From: Microvelia longipes
Taxonomy: Eukaryota; Arthropoda; Insecta; Hemiptera; Veliidae
DNA: 64,000 bases
Reading direction: 5' to 3'
Assembly: GCA_018340805.1 (NCBI GenBank)
Contig: JACMZG010001908.1
Location: forward strand, 41,476,491 to 41,540,490
Positions 36,701 through 45,200 of this stretch are shown here, in pieces. A program made the translations under genes and the position numbers. Position 1 is the first letter of the stretch, and each line of letters begins with the position of its first letter. Under the pieces are notes generated by a model that saw only the letters and a program-made list of their open reading frames with translations, had not been told where the DNA came from and did not search any database.

Positions 36701-38725
36701 ATTCTGGTTTGATTTAAGGATTATTTTAATATTAAACATGTTGGAACATTGATAAAAATGGTTAAACTCAAAAGAGATAAAACATGCTAAATAACTTCAA
36801 ATTTCTAGACCTCAGCTAGGGCAGAAGGCTTGAGAAACAAATGGTCATTTTTAACGTATTTATACGAGTTAGTACAGGGTTTTTCCCAACAAGGGGATGG
36901 GTTTACTTTATGTACTACTTTAGTACATAAAGTAATACACAATGTAAATATTTAGTAGTAACAAGGAATATTCTGGGCTGTAAAATGTATTACTTAATAA
37001 TTATTGTATTCTTATTAAACCATTTAAAATATGAGGTATAAGGAAAACTACAATTTTGCAGATTTCACTTAAATTCATAAGCGCTCTTTATACCTCCTGA
37101 GAACCTGTCTGTTATCATTGAAGCAATCATGTGAGTTTATTTTTTTATTGACTTCGTATATTGCATTACTGTAACTAAATAGTCGAATAAGTATAATTAT
37201 TAGTTTATTTATTATAATAATAATTAATTAATTTGTAATTTATTCATTGTTTTTTATTAGCAAAAAAAGTGTGTTTACACAAAAGAGTTAATACTTGATA
37301 CTAAAATTCGCCTCACAGTTGATATCAACCTTTTTAGTGCTTTCCAAAATATTATTTTTTATGTTACTAGGGAAAAATATTAGAAATAATTGAAAAAGAG
37401 GAGATCAGGATGAAATGTTGAGTGCAAGTACTCCTACATGAGACCAGTAAATAAGCTAAGTTTTCTCTGATAATCAGAATTAGATCATTTTTAACAAAAA
37501 TTAACCAATCTCAAAGGAAACTCCTATAAAAAAAAGTTTTAAATTCCCTGCTCTAATAAAGTATAAAAAGTTTTTATTTTATACAAAGAGTGTACCCAGA
37601 GGTTTGCACCAAAGCTCCTTTGGTGCACAAAGGACCCAATTGTGCACCAAAGCAGCTTTGGTGCTTACAAGTGTGGTCAGAGTTTGGATGGGTGTCAACA
37701 GATAGCTTTTTGTACTTATAAGATATAAGTTTTTATATTTTCTAAGGACGAGCAAAGATATTCAACAATATAAGATGAGAGTAGGCAATCTGTTAGTGTG
37801 AGCTACACCACACGGATTTTTACTAATTGGGGCACATTTAATACATCTTCCTCAAATTTTCAAATGTTTTGAGGATATATGATATTAAAAATAAATTATT
37901 AAAATAAATCTTTATGTTCAAATGACTAAACAAGAAAATGAAAATACATATTAAAAATTGTAAATAAATAAGATTAAAACAAAACAATTTAACGGAAGAA
38001 ATGAACTTGACCCAGTTTTCTCAGGATAGTCCTCTTAAATTGGCAAAGTAAGAAACAAGAAATATACAGATTAACATTACTAATATATTCAGTCAGATAA
38101 ATCAGTGATAAATTTAAAAGAAACAATTTTTTTATTTTTAAAATACAGCGGAGTAACTAGTTTGCATGAAATGAAGTCCTGTAAGAGGAGTGTACTGCAT
38201 TGAGTATCTTGAATGTAACCCTATAAAAACCTTCTCATAACAAATATATAAACAAAGCTACAGCCAGGGTATAACATAGATTAGGTCTTATAATAACCTA
38301 AATTTAAAATAAAACAGCCCCTGCACCATTTACTAGCATTAAGAAAATATAAATAAAAATAAATAATGATGGTAAACTTTAGAGCAGTAGACAAAAATAA
38401 GGTTTTTTGTAAAGCGTGTCCACAAGCCTTTGTTACCTCCCTACATCTGTCAAGTTTTTATCATATCCGAATCACTTCAGAATCATTCTTGGATTATGTG
38501 GAGCGTAATAAACTAACATTAGGTATTGATACAATACAATTACAGCTAAAATAAGTTAAAATCGTAAGCAGATTACTTGACAATTTATACTATTATTACC
38601 TTTGCTAAGCCAGCTTTGTGTGCTCCTTGGGTTTCAATGTACTCGATATATTTACTAAAATTTTGGAATTCTTCATAAGTTGGTCGAAAAACTTGAATTT
38701 TAGGTATACCAGACTTGGAATCCAT
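6634..38725 (-). CDS. KDM4: KDM4-type histone lysine demethylase (JmjN-JmjC-PHD-Tudor), 24 exons
   Basis: Fe(II)/2-oxoglutarate-dependent nuclear demethylase; the family acts on H3K9me3/me2 and H3K36me3/me2. The model was built by joining GT-AG exons whose phases agree: 38725-38600, 35787-35701, 34005-33787, 32620-32436, 30495-30342, 29648-29500, 29093-28929, 28464-28259, 27896-27195, 26753-26622, 25661-24891, 24366-24301, 23035-22994, 22315-22256, 21220-21155, 19614-19558, 18392-18247, 16977-16729, 15364-15212, 14135-13962, 13305-13147, 12129-12028, 11570-11467, 6700-6634. The sum is 4341 bp, 1446 residues plus stop, with no internal stop. JmjN is about residues 10-52, JmjC about 140-305, linker about 310-1100, double PHD about 1098-1303, Tudor about 1304-1415. 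Catalytic and zinc residues sit exactly two positions before their human KDM4A equivalents. PHD and Tudor domains, lost from Drosophila Kdm4 proteins as I recall, are kept. Least certain are the 42-66 bp linker exons and the last exon. Confidence 0.93.
7317..7645. mobile_element. Fold-back element, copy 1
   Basis: Imperfect inverted repeats carry GTCTCTCCACAG-like and CTAACAAGAGGTCATCA-like segments at both ends. The same segments make up the element at 30564-30915, where the arms are much cleaner. It has no coding capacity. Confidence 0.6.
8234..8640 (+). mobile_element. 400-bp TIR element (CTACAGTCTATCG family), copy A
   Basis: It is bounded by inverted termini TACAGTCTATCG and CGATAGACTGTA followed inward by TTTAAAAATC. 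The inner part (GGAGTGGGAAAAACTATG, CAGGTTATTTTACCCG) recurs at 34338-34740 and, reversed, at 29792-30143. It is a non-autonomous DNA transposon; open frames inside it are not genes. Confidence 0.75.
9879..10045. mobile_element. TIR MITE (GACAGCGTGGGAAAATA family), copy 1
   Basis: The termini TTATAATACGAC and GTCGTATTATAA are inverted, followed inward by AAATCAGTAGACAGCG and its counterpart. The core has GTTAAACCACGCCC and CTTATTGGTTCCTCAACACT, shared with the other copies. It is inserted in the hAT-like element. Confidence 0.8.
10157..10218. repeat. Nested perfect palindrome
   Basis: Two arms of about 29 bp, starting AACCAACCACAGTCC, surround a short centre. Each arm contains the 16-bp palindrome CCATAAACGTTTATGG, so the stretch can fold as one long hairpin or as two small ones. 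A further ATAAACGTTTATAAACG follows immediately. Confidence 0.85.
11467..13305 (-). CDS. KDM4: KDM4 exons 21-23: tandem (hybrid) Tudor
   Basis: The three exons encode about 120 residues that align in order with the KDM4 hybrid Tudor. [20 protein letters not shown] corresponds to the GQKVFAKHKNGRYYRCKV segment, and [20 protein letters not shown] to the DGSQIAMKREDIYTLDEEL segment. Several aromatic-cage and core positions differ from the vertebrate pattern, so binding to methylated H3K4 or H4K20 should not be assumed. Exon 23 ends in phase 2 and needs a further exon. Confidence 0.85.
13962..18392 (-). CDS. KDM4: KDM4 exons 17-20: PHD and extended PHD fingers
   Basis: Exon 17 ends with the first zinc pair ([10 protein letters not shown]). 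Exon 18 supplies [13 protein letters not shown] and WLCNYC, completing the first PHD. Exons 19 and 20 form the extended [25 protein letters not shown], then [23 protein letters not shown] and [10 protein letters not shown]. The Cys/His spacing is that of the double PHD of vertebrate KDM4A-C. By family knowledge this is a chromatin-reading module; its histone specificity cannot be read from the sequence. Exons 17 to 20 all end in phase 0. Confidence 0.92.
15726..16555. mobile_element. 830-bp element with about 150-bp inverted ends
   Basis: The left end CAGGGTGGTACATTTCAT and the right end, read on the other strand, CAGGTACTTTTCATATTC run on as similar sequence for about 150 bp, sharing GCTTTTTTACAATTGTTTTC and CAATCAGATT. 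The centre shows no coding sequence. It lies in KDM4 intron 18. Confidence 0.65.
18412..18500. repeat. AT dinucleotide tract
   Basis: Nearly pure TA/AT repeats directly upstream of KDM4 exon 17 (in the sense of transcription), within about 25 bases of the acceptor. Confidence 0.85.
18895..19087. repeat. Minisatellite, unit about 39 bp
   Basis: About five copies of a unit containing ATACATAATTGCTCAAAG and GTTAAGATAAGACAGCAA. The copies are very similar, so it is likely recent and polymorphic. It lies in KDM4 intron 16. Confidence 0.85.
19558..28464 (-). CDS. KDM4: KDM4 exons 8-16: low-complexity linker
   Basis: This block encodes about 700 residues between JmjC and the PHD fingers. Exon 9 (27896-27195) is acidic and basic in turn, with a run of eight prolines after SSDDD and lysine-rich stretches ([19 protein letters not shown]) that could act as nuclear localisation signals. 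Exon 11 (25661-24891) is Ser/Thr/Pro-rich with little predicted order. Exons 12-16 are only 42-66 bp each. Exons 9-16 all begin and end in phase 1. Exon 8 has a second AG eight bases inside its acceptor; using it would cause an immediate stop, so the outer AG is chosen. Exon 16 has two possible donors three bases apart, which changes only one residue. Confidence 0.85.
19880..20320 (-). mobile_element. 750-bp repeat family, degraded reverse copy
   Basis: It contains GACTCGTTTCGCTCATCC, ATGATCCAACAAAAACC and, near its right end, CTTTTCCTATATACC beside a GGTATTATAAATAAGG partner. These are the marks of the family seen complete at 63165-63925. Confidence 0.5.
21739..22105. repeat. Minisatellite, unit about 24 bp
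   Basis: About fourteen copies of ATATATGTATTGTGTAGT joined by ATCAAA, with the middle part decayed and shortened. It lies in KDM4 intron 14. Confidence 0.85.
22340..22385. repeat. Perfect hairpin before KDM4 exon 14
   Basis: Two perfectly complementary arms of 21 bp (AAAATAGCTATAAATT at the outside) enclose a four-base loop, ATAA. In the KDM4 transcript it lies about 23-68 bases upstream of the acceptor of the 60-bp exon 14, over the usual branch-point zone. Confidence 0.85.
23340..24062 (+). mobile_element. 750-bp repeat family, forward copy
   Basis: It begins near TTTATACTATAGGTATAAAGG and continues with GCATTGTGCTTGCAAAAAAA, GGCCTCCTGAGTGGTTGG, GTGTATTTATGCTAGAGAG and TATGACGTCATTAACCCAC, the same order as at 39627. 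It ends with CAAGCGAAGCAAGTCC and a second terminal hairpin fragment. It lies in KDM4 intron 12. I do not recognise the class, and the frames inside are not conserved. Confidence 0.7.
24656..24828. mobile_element. TIR MITE (GACAGCGTGGGAAAATA family), copy 2
   Basis: Inverted ends carry AAAATCAGTTGACAGC and GCTATCAACTGATTTAAG. The core GAACCAATAAGGTTGGCC and the partner CCTCATTGGCTCCCTCAC are as in copies 3 and 4. It lies in KDM4 intron 11. Confidence 0.8.
28929..38725 (-). CDS. KDM4: KDM4 exons 1-7: JmjN and JmjC catalytic core
   Basis: Exon 1 opens at ATG 38725 with [20 protein letters not shown], the usual JmjN start, and exon 2 ends the JmjN. Exons 3-6 form the JmjC double-stranded beta helix. 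Visible residues: iron ligands His186 and Glu188 (WHTED in exon 4) and His274 (GYHAGFNHG in exon 6); structural zinc ligands Cys232, His238 (CPAFLRH in exon 5), Cys304 and Cys306 (QCVCK at the end of exon 6). All are intact, so the enzyme should be active. Exon 7 begins with [20 protein letters not shown], the conserved segment after JmjC. Introns 1, 2 and 4 are long and rich in transposons. Confidence 0.95.
29160..29440 (-). mobile_element. Candidate tRNA-derived SINE
   Basis: Read on the minus strand, GGTGGCTAAATGGTAGAGC fits a polymerase III A box. About 45 bases later GGTGTTCAAATC fits a B box. The intervening anticodon region does not fold as a proper tRNA, and unrelated sequence follows, as in a SINE. 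It lies in KDM4 intron 6. There is no second copy in the window, so the right boundary is uncertain. Confidence 0.45.
29792..30143 (-). mobile_element. 400-bp TIR element, copy C (reversed)
   Basis: Reverse-oriented copy of the family at 8234 and 34338. CCTGATTTGTTTACTAAGTC and GGTTCTTATATTTACATCG match the complements of the other copies. It lies in KDM4 intron 5. Confidence 0.7.
30564..30915. mobile_element. Fold-back element, copy 2
   Basis: Arms of about 110 bp are nearly perfect inverse copies. The outside is AAAAGAACGAAAGAATAG, followed inward by CTCTCCACAGTTT and CCTAACAAGAGGTCATCATC. The AT-rich centre is short. It lies in KDM4 intron 4, just past exon 5's acceptor. Confidence 0.85.
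31205..31670. mobile_element. Possible MITE with TTTTTTTTGAGGTAG ends
   Basis: TTTTTTTTGAGGTAGTACG on the left and CTACCTCAAAAAAAAT on the right are inverse copies, with ATTGAGCACTT and AATGAGTGCT inside them. No target duplication is clear. Confidence 0.4.
31678..31788. repeat. 111-nt near-perfect hairpin with GCTTCGC tip
   Basis: ATGCCATCCGGCTGAGAA on the left pairs with TTCTCAGTCTTATGGCAT on the right. The tip is GACTCGCTTCGCTCGTC. The stem has few mismatches and is much richer in G+C than its surroundings. Confidence 0.75.
31796..31905. repeat. Tandem duplication of about 54 bp
   Basis: ACATTTTTGTCTCTTTG, then CCTATCTTTCTGAAATATC and ATACCTCTAATAT, occurs twice in direct succession with one or two differences. 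Confidence 0.85.
34338..34740 (+). mobile_element. 400-bp TIR element, copy B
   Basis: It begins CTACAGTCTATTG and ends AAAGACTGCAGT, sharing GGTCAGTTTAGACACCAC, CAGGTTATTTTACCCG and TGATTGGTCAATCCCCAAAA with copy A. It lies in KDM4 intron 2. The 89-codon open frame inside reflects the repeat and is not a gene. Confidence 0.75.
34844..35019. mobile_element. TIR MITE (GACAGCGTGGGAAAATA family), copy 3
   Basis: Clean termini TATAGTATAACATACAG and GTGTGTTATACTATA, with ATCAGTTGACAGCGTGGG inside each. TA at both edges suits a TA target duplication. It lies in KDM4 intron 2. Confidence 0.85.
35031..35335. repeat. Direct and inverted short repeats
   Basis: TTTACTATGTTTAAATC, then AGATTAATACAATCTAGT, occurs at about 35033 and again at about 35268. 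Between and after them ACTTTAGTTCTATAAAAAG and CTTTTTATAAAACTAAAG are inverse copies. This looks like a small rearranged element. Confidence 0.5.
36912..36944. repeat. Perfect 15-bp-arm hairpin
   Basis: TTACTTTATGTACTA and its exact complement are separated by CTT. I see no flanking repeat. Confidence 0.8.
37597..37662. repeat. Two consecutive GCACCAAAG hairpins
   Basis: GCACCAAAGCTCCTTTGGTGC and, about 24 bases on, GCACCAAAGCAGCTTTGGTGC are each self-complementary and are copies of each other, joined through ACAAAGGACCCAATTGT. Confidence 0.8.
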
Positions 38726-39260
38726 GATTACTCTTGGAAATATATCAGTTCAAAAGAAAGAATAATAAAATTTGTTTTATCAGTTCGGCTGAGCAGAAAG
38801 GTTATAATATCAGCACAATTTAGTAAACAAATACCTTATTTAACATGCAAACTAAAAAGAAAATTTAATTAATAATAAGATAAAATAATAAAATAGCAAT
38901 TAAAATATAAATAAATCCTTTAAAATTGTTAGCAGGGACCGCTAGCGACACAAAATAATAAGATATCTTTCTTCTCTTCACTTGGTTTTGAGCACTTCAA
39001 AATTTACTATTCCTACGTGATATCAGCATAACAGAGCGCAAATTTAAAGTTCATATTATAAAAATTAAACATCGTAATGGTTTAAGCACGGTAAACACAC
39101 GAAAATGAGTCGAAATTCACGACAATTTGGTAAAACTCGGAATTCACATACGTACGCCTGCAGTTGAGCTTGCCGTCGCCATTACTGATTTTTGTAAAAG
39201 CACGACGGGGTCAAAGATGGAGTCCAAATAAAACAAAAATACCAAAACAAAACTTTCTCT
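38726..39260 (-). promoter_or_regulatory. 5' flank of KDM4
   Basis: The probable 5' UTR and promoter lie here. The stretch 39060-39215 is richer in CpG than its surroundings (GCTTGCCGTCGCCATTACTG), as is usual for a housekeeping promoter. I see no TATA box at a convincing place and do not assign a start site. Confidence 0.35.
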
Positions 39261-39626
39261 TTCACAGCTTTATTTTTTTTCTTTTCTCGTTAAAAATCAA
39301 TAATTTTGTTAACCCATGGACGATAATGTTGCAATAATTACATATAATAATTAATTTAATTCATTACGTGACATAATCAGAATTGTATTTATTTTAACTT
39401 TCAGCCAAAGTTGTTTTAACATTTAACACGTCAAGTTTTGAAGAAATCCGTAAAAAACATTTTGAGCATCGAGTCGCCTCGTAAACGAATTTTTTAAATG
39501 CGTAAGTTTGAGAAAGCGTAAAACAAAATTTTGCCCGTATGAAATATTATCGGGCGAATTCTTATGAGAAGGTTCGAATGGTACGACAATTTTGTTATTT
39601 AACAAGTTAAGAGTTTCGATTTCTAG

Positions 39627-40255
39627 ATTTTTACTTTTCCTCATTTATACCGTTGGTATAAAGGAAAAGTATTGTGTTTGCAAAAAAATCCGAAAGCGGG
39701 ATGAAACCGAAATTATCCGTTTTAGGTGTTTTTAAGGCCTCCTGAGTGGTTTTTTCAAATTTGTCTGTCTGTTTGTGTGCGTGAGTGTGTGTATGTGTCT
39801 ATTATCATCGTAGCGCCCAGTGTATTTATGCTAGAAAGTTGAAATTTTGTACAAAAATCGGTCTATCGCTGTAGTTGTCCTATTCGGAAAATATTTTTTT
39901 ATGACGTCATTAACCTACAATAATGACAAAATTTTGAAAAATCATAAAACGCGGAAAAATGATAGGATCGAATTGAGATTTTGCACGCATGTGATTATGT
40001 ATAAAACTATCATATGTGCCAAGTTTCATCTTATTATCAGCATTAGTTAAATTTTTATTGAATGACTTTGGTACATTTTATAAAAAATTGGAAAATGGTC
40101 CAATTGAGTTGAAATTTAGTACATGTGTATACCATTACCTTATAAATAAGTTTCGTTTCAATACGGCAAGTACATCTATTATTTTTGTTGGATCATAAAA
40201 ATTAAGGAGTGTATGATACAAGTATAAGTGCTGTATGGTTGACCGCTGAGAATGA
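39627..40255 (+). mobile_element. 750-bp repeat family, forward copy
   Basis: It starts with the hairpin ACTTTTCCTCATTTATACC, GTT, GGTATAAAGGAAAAGT. It then has TGTGTTTGCAAAAAAATCCG, TTTTAAGGCCTCCTGAGTGG, TATGACGTCATTAACC and ends near GACCGCTGAGAATGAC. It fills much of the KDM4-SLC26 interval. Confidence 0.8.
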
Positions 40256-41368
40256 CTAGATAATATCCATTCATTAGAATATTCCGATGAATATGAATAT
40301 TCTGTTCTACAGAATAGGAGTCCCGTTAATAAATCTAATTCGGCCGAAGAATTAAAATATGATAAGTGGATCATATTACTTTATGATGATGAATGATAGA
40401 TGATTAATAGCATCAGTGATGTGTTACATGCTGAAATCACAAAACTTGCTGTGCGATACAGACATGTTTATCTGCAATGTAAAATTTAACATTGCAATTA
40501 CACTAATAATATTTTATAGCATAAACCTGTTATAATGAATGAAGAAATAAATACAAATTACCTATAACCCGCAAACGTTCTGTTTAGGTATTATATTATG
40601 TCACAATTAGTAGGTTTAGGTAGGTATAGGTATTAGTAGGTAGTAGGTATTATATTATGTCACAAGAAGTATTTCAGGTATAATAGTTACCAATAAGATG
40701 ATGGTAAATTTAAATATGAGTCGACTTACTACAAACCTTCGAAATCTGAAATTATTTTCTCCTTTTCTATTTCTAAATTCAAACCTTTTGTATCTTCTCA
40801 ACTTAAATAGTGTAGTAAGTTTAACTTTTGTTTTAATTATTTATTTTCAGTTGTTTTAAGTTCTTTTTATTTAGTTAAATGCCATTGATTCATATTATTA
40901 TTTTGTCTTTATTTCTGTCTTTATCACCTTCTCTATCATTTTTATGTATATTTTTCAATCAATATGTTCTTCTTTGCATTTTTTTCCTGTATTAATTGTA
41001 AGATAATATTTTTTTAAACTTATTTTAATGTATTTTGTTTAATGTACTGTGTTTAAGTTTTAAATATTTTTGTAAAATGGCTCACGCCGTCAATTATGAA
41101 TAACTAAATAAAAACCTTTTTATTAAAAGAATAAAATGGATTTCTGTTTCATTAAAAAAATTTAATTTATAAATTAATATAAATATAAAGGTTAATACCG
41201 TAACCCCACGTATTAATCTATCTTATAGCACATAAAAGTGAACGTGCGCTGCAAATAATAAATATAAACAAACCCTCGTACACATCAGCAACTTAACCAC
41301 TATTCGCTCGCTATGTACTATGTACGTATAGTTTGTCAGGAACTACTTTCTCCCAACAATAAAACGAT
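40256..41368. other. SLC26-KDM4 intergenic remainder
   Basis: No gene is visible. It includes a short duplication of AGGTATTATATTATGTCACA near 40590 and 40650 and the likely 3' UTR of the SLC26 gene next to 41369. Confidence 0.5.
41119..41124 (-). terminator. Possible polyadenylation signal of the SLC26 gene
   Basis: AATAAA on the minus strand lies about 245 bases after the transporter stop. It is placed by position only; others occur nearby in this AT-rich flank. Confidence 0.25.
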
Positions 41369-42868
41369 TTAAGGGTTGGTTTCTCGTCTACTCGAAGGTC
41401 TCTTTGATGGTAGATCTTCATGCTCCTCTGATAATGTTCTTAAAGCTGGATCAAGATTTTCTGGATGAGATAAAAATTGTCTGATGGTAAAGCAAATTCC
41501 AATTAACAGACCAACTTCTATAGCGACACATAATGTCAGTAGAAAAGTAATGATCCAGATAAACCTATTCTCCCAACCAGATTTGTACACTGTTGGTATA
41601 GATTTAATTTGTTTAACAGCAAGAGTTCCCAAGCCATAGATGATAATACAACCCAATACACACAATGGAAGCGGTTCAAACAGAGGACCCATAAAAAGAA
41701 CTACCATTACCACTATAGTGGAAGATATTATACTTGCCATCAGAGTATAAATACCACATCGCTGAGCGATGGCAGTCCTCATCATGGAATTACCAAAAGG
41801 AATTGTGTTGAAACAACAAGCCAATAAATTTACTAACCCCAGAGCCAAGAGTTCCTGGTTAGGTCGGGCTTCAGAATTAAACATTACAACAACACTAAGT
41901 GTGGTTACGAAATTTACGAGTCCGACTACTATGGATGGAATAGCCATGTACCCAACAGCGTCCATGACAGGAGGACTTGGGGGAGGAAACCCTTTTGGAA
42001 TATAACCCGTAATTATGACGTCGTGATCTTTATTTAATTTCAGAAAGTAAGACAAAGCTATCGCAAAAATTATCACTACCATTTCCACTGGTATTACTAC
42101 CTTAGTCTTTTTCTCCATAGCTGGTTGAATGGCAAATGTATTGATAAAGAATAAAGAAAACACACCTATAGATATACCCGCAGCAACCAAATTAGTTGAC
42201 GGAATATTTTGATAAGTGTAATACGTGTCGTAAAATATACTGAAGTATCCATGCGGGCTTTTAATTTTCAATCCAAGCACTTGTTTGACAGACTTCATCA
42301 TTACGTTTATGCACAAAGCTAAGATAAAAGAAGAATTAAAAGCTTTAGTTAATAATTTACTAATAATCCAGAATCTTAGGATATATGCACATAAATAGTA
42401 GAGACCTAAGAGGAAAGTAATTACAGTAGCCAGCTGCTCGTTTGAAAAGGAATCTTTCTCAGAGTATCCATCCACAGAGTTGCCTGTGAGTAGAGAAGTA
42501 ACTGAAACAGGACCGTAAGAACAAATAACTGCTGTACCAAATAAACAGTAGAGATAAACAGAAATGCAAGCCGTGCATAGTCCCATTTTTGGATTAACTC
42601 CAGCTAGGTTAGAGAATGCTAATGCTTGAGGAACATGGAGGCACCCTAGTGTCATTCCAGCCATTAAATCTCCTAAGAAATATTCTCTCCATTTATATTC
42701 TGGTAACCATTTAGTAATAGGTATGTAAGTCCAAAACAAATTTCTGCAAGCCAAAAGAACTTTTTTTGATTTTGATGTTTCAATTTCAGCAGTAGCCGAA
42801 GCATCCATGTTGTATTTCCAAGAATCGAATGGTTCGTATGGAATCGTCACTGTCCCATAATGGATCAT
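41369..42868 (-). CDS. SLC26-family anion transporter without STAS domain
   Basis: Membrane anion exchanger or channel of the SulP/SLC26 (prestin, pendrin) family; the anion carried cannot be told. The protein of about 499 residues from ATG 42868 shows the family order: GDLMAGMTLGCLHVPQALAF, a GPVSVTSLLTG segment, VVIPVEMVVIIFAI, RPNQELLALGLVN, and the RTA motif (NSMMRTAIAQ) before the last helices. It has no intron. The frame stays open upstream to a good acceptor at 42964 (TTTATTTAG), and the upstream part (ANYLSVLKFKERYD) may be the true N-terminal tail, so a 5' exon is likely; ATG 42868 is the first in-frame Met. It stops about 40 residues after the last helix, whereas SLC26 proteins normally carry a C-terminal STAS domain of about 120 residues or more. 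It is in tandem with KDM4 and divergent from PDPR. Confidence 0.9.
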   Translation of the reverse strand: MIHYGTVTIPYEPFDSWKYNMDASATAEIETSKSKKVLLACRNLFWTYIPITKWLPEYKWREYFLGDLMAGMTLGCLHVPQALAFSNLAGVNPKMGLCTACISVYLYCLFGTAVICSYGPVSVTSLLTGNSVDGYSEKDSFSNEQLATVITFLLGLYYLCAYILRFWIISKLLTKAFNSSFILALCINVMMKSVKQVLGLKIKSPHGYFSIFYDTYYTYQNIPSTNLVAAGISIGVFSLFFINTFAIQPAMEKKTKVVIPVEMVVIIFAIALSYFLKLNKDHDVIITGYIPKGFPPPSPPVMDAVGYMAIPSIVVGLVNFVTTLSVVVMFNSEARPNQELLALGLVNLLACCFNTIPFGNSMMRTAIAQRCGIYTLMASIISSTIVVMVVLFMGPLFEPLPLCVLGCIIIYGLGTLAVKQIKSIPTVYKSGWENRFIWIITFLLTLCVAIEVGLLIGICFTIRQFLSHPENLDPALRTLSEEHEDLPSKRPSSRRETNP

Positions 42869-43334
42869 TTTGAATATCTTCCCTAGATCATATCTTTCTT
42901 TAAACTTCAAAACCGACAAGTAATTTGCTCGAATGAAAATAATTTTAAACTTATTATTAGCACCTAAATAAATGACATTTGTAAAAATAATTGTATGTGA
43001 TGATCGAGTAAATTAAATTTGAATGCAGGGAAACTAACAATAATTTTATTTTATATATAGGCCACTTTAGGACCATTCCATCTCCACTAAAGCAAGGATG
43101 ATTCATGGAAAAACTAAACAACAGATTCAAGGTCAAAGTTTGAAAATTCACCAAACTTCGTCCTTTCTAGGAAAAAATTATGTTTGATAAAAACCGTCAT
43201 AAATATAAGGAACAAATTGTGGTAAAATGGAGTTCTTGGTCTCATTTTGTAGGAAAGATGTATCGATAGAGAAAATAATGTATCGAAGTCCTACATAAAG
43301 TTTTGATTGGTATTTGTTTTGGATAAAAACAACA

Positions 43335-43665
43335 AAAATTCGGGTACGAGGTACCTCGAAACTTTTCTTTATCACATTGAATTCACTACGCTCATCTTCT
43401 CTGCTTCCAACTCGCTCCGCTCGTCTTCAGAATATACCATATGATTTGCCAAATGTATACTGCAGTATGTCTTCTGCCTGGCTTATATACAGCACTGAAC
43501 AAGCTCAATGCTGCTTAACTTTTATGGTCCAAAAAAATTATAGATATACTAGTCGTAATGAAACAAAACTTAATGTACTTATTTATTACGTAATGGTATA
43601 TACTTGCACTAAATTTCAACTCAATTGGACTGTTTTCCAATTGATTTCCAATTGTTTCCAATGGG
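43335..43665 (-). mobile_element. 750-bp repeat family, partial reverse copy
   Basis: CGGGTACGAGGTACCTCG, ACTACGCTCATC, CAACTCGCTCCGCTCGTC and CACTGAACAAGCTCAATGC match the left part of the copy at 63165. The terminal-hairpin end is missing. Confidence 0.65.
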
Positions 43666-44194
43666 ACTGTTTTTGGTCAAGGGACTATTTAAAGTACTGA
43701 AACATATGGGTGCTAATGTATATCGTCAAGAAAGGTAGTATTCACCTATTGTTTCAAGGTTTTCACTAAAGTGTTAATAATTTGTGTAAGAAATACATTT
43801 TGGCACATCCAATAGTGGTTCAAGTCCGAATATTTAAATACTAGGTTTGTTTACTAGGTCGTTTTACTTAAAACGAGCGGCTAATTAAACTTTTTTTCGC
43901 GTGTGCACTACTTAACTTAGTACATTTTTGCAATGATATTTGTTTTTACCCTTCAAATATAATTGTAATTAGTAATTAACAAATTTAACCTAATGTTTAT
44001 TGAATGTAATTAAGCAACCTATTTTAAGGCAATACACTGTCGTCTGCATTTTCTTTTAAAATCTTAATAAAAACATTGGTTTTACCTTTTAATATAGTTT
44101 CTTTTTTTCTTTAACTATATTATTAAATCAATTATTTAACAGAATTTAATACAAAATCATTTAACTATCACGTACATATTAAGGTACCAAAACA

Positions 44195-44501
44195 CATAGA
44201 ATATATATACTAGAGGGGCATAGCCTATCTTAATACATTGAGAGAGCCTGAAACATTTTTAGTGGGCTCTCAGGGGCTCTGTGTAACCTCATTGAAACCT
44301 CCTCCAAGAGGGAGTTAATGTTATAATTAATAAATTGTTTGGGGCTTCCCACAGATTGTTTGTGTTGTGATTTGTATTTTGAACATTCTACTATATAATT
44401 TGCTGTTTTTTTGATGATAATGATAATTGAATGTGGTCAGGTTACTTTTTCGATGTTTCAAAATTCAGCAAATAGGGCCCCTCTAGTATTATATCTCTAT
44501 G
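44195..44501. mobile_element. hAT-like MITE (CATAGAGATATA family), copy 1
   Basis: The ends CATAGAATATATATACTAG and CTAGTATTATATCTCTATG are inverted and followed by AGGGG and CCCCT. The element is flanked on both sides by the identical octamer CCAAAACA (44187-44194 and 44502-44509), a perfect 8-bp target duplication. Confidence 0.9.
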
Positions 44502-45200
44502 CCAAAACACGATAAAATGTAAAACTCACCTAATGTTATCAGGGTTGCCAATAAAATTAAATAAAAAAAACCTAAATCCAAAAAAGGCGCATGCGCATGT
44601 TAAATTTTAGCTATTTTTTATTTTTGAGCCAGCTATCAGATGATCAGACAGGTCTGATTTTTTTCACTTGTGTCATGTGTCAGAATAGGAGTTTCTCTAC
44701 TTGGTTTATATATTACTTTAGTTTTCACCTGGAAAAAACGGTGTTGCTCTGAGAGAAACTTGAAAATTATAATTTTCATTTTTTACACATAAAGCAAGTT
44801 TATGAGAAAAAGCCATCTTCGAATTTCTTGAAATTGGCTGTAATAGCCTTCATGCAATCTTTTTAAGGATTTCTATTATTATTTGGACATATACCTCGAA
44901 AGTCCCTAGATGCATATTTATATGAGTGAAAAAAAGGTTTTCAGAAGTCATTCCTTCTATTAAACGACTTTGTAAGTAGTACGGTTAATAAAAAGTCTCT
45001 CCCTACATTGGTCAGGAGTTACAAATCTCTTCCGACCAATAAGGCACAAATGTAAAAATAGATATTTAAACATTCATACAATGGTACTTTTGCTCTTCAT
45101 CTGGCAATGTGACTGACCAATTTTCAGCAAAATCGAAATGCAAGGCTATTAAGCTGTTTTTGTTTTCTGGTGAATTTTTTAACATAAAAATGTTTAACAC

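Larger units (their letters stand above)
35788..38599 (-). other. KDM4 intron 1
   Basis: AT-rich with no exon that I can support. It includes a 33-bp hairpin near 36912 and a double GCACCAAAG hairpin near 37600, both listed separately. A poor B-box-like stretch near 35840 is not a tRNA. Confidence 0.6.

Noticed and set aside
42866..42919. Start of the SLC26 frame at a TTG codon (42919)
   Set aside because: Eukaryotic genes rarely start at TTG; either ATG 42868 or a 5' exon spliced at 42963 is more likely.
43314..43700. 128-codon open frame
   Set aside because: It overlaps a partial copy of the 750-bp repeat and has no recognisable domain.
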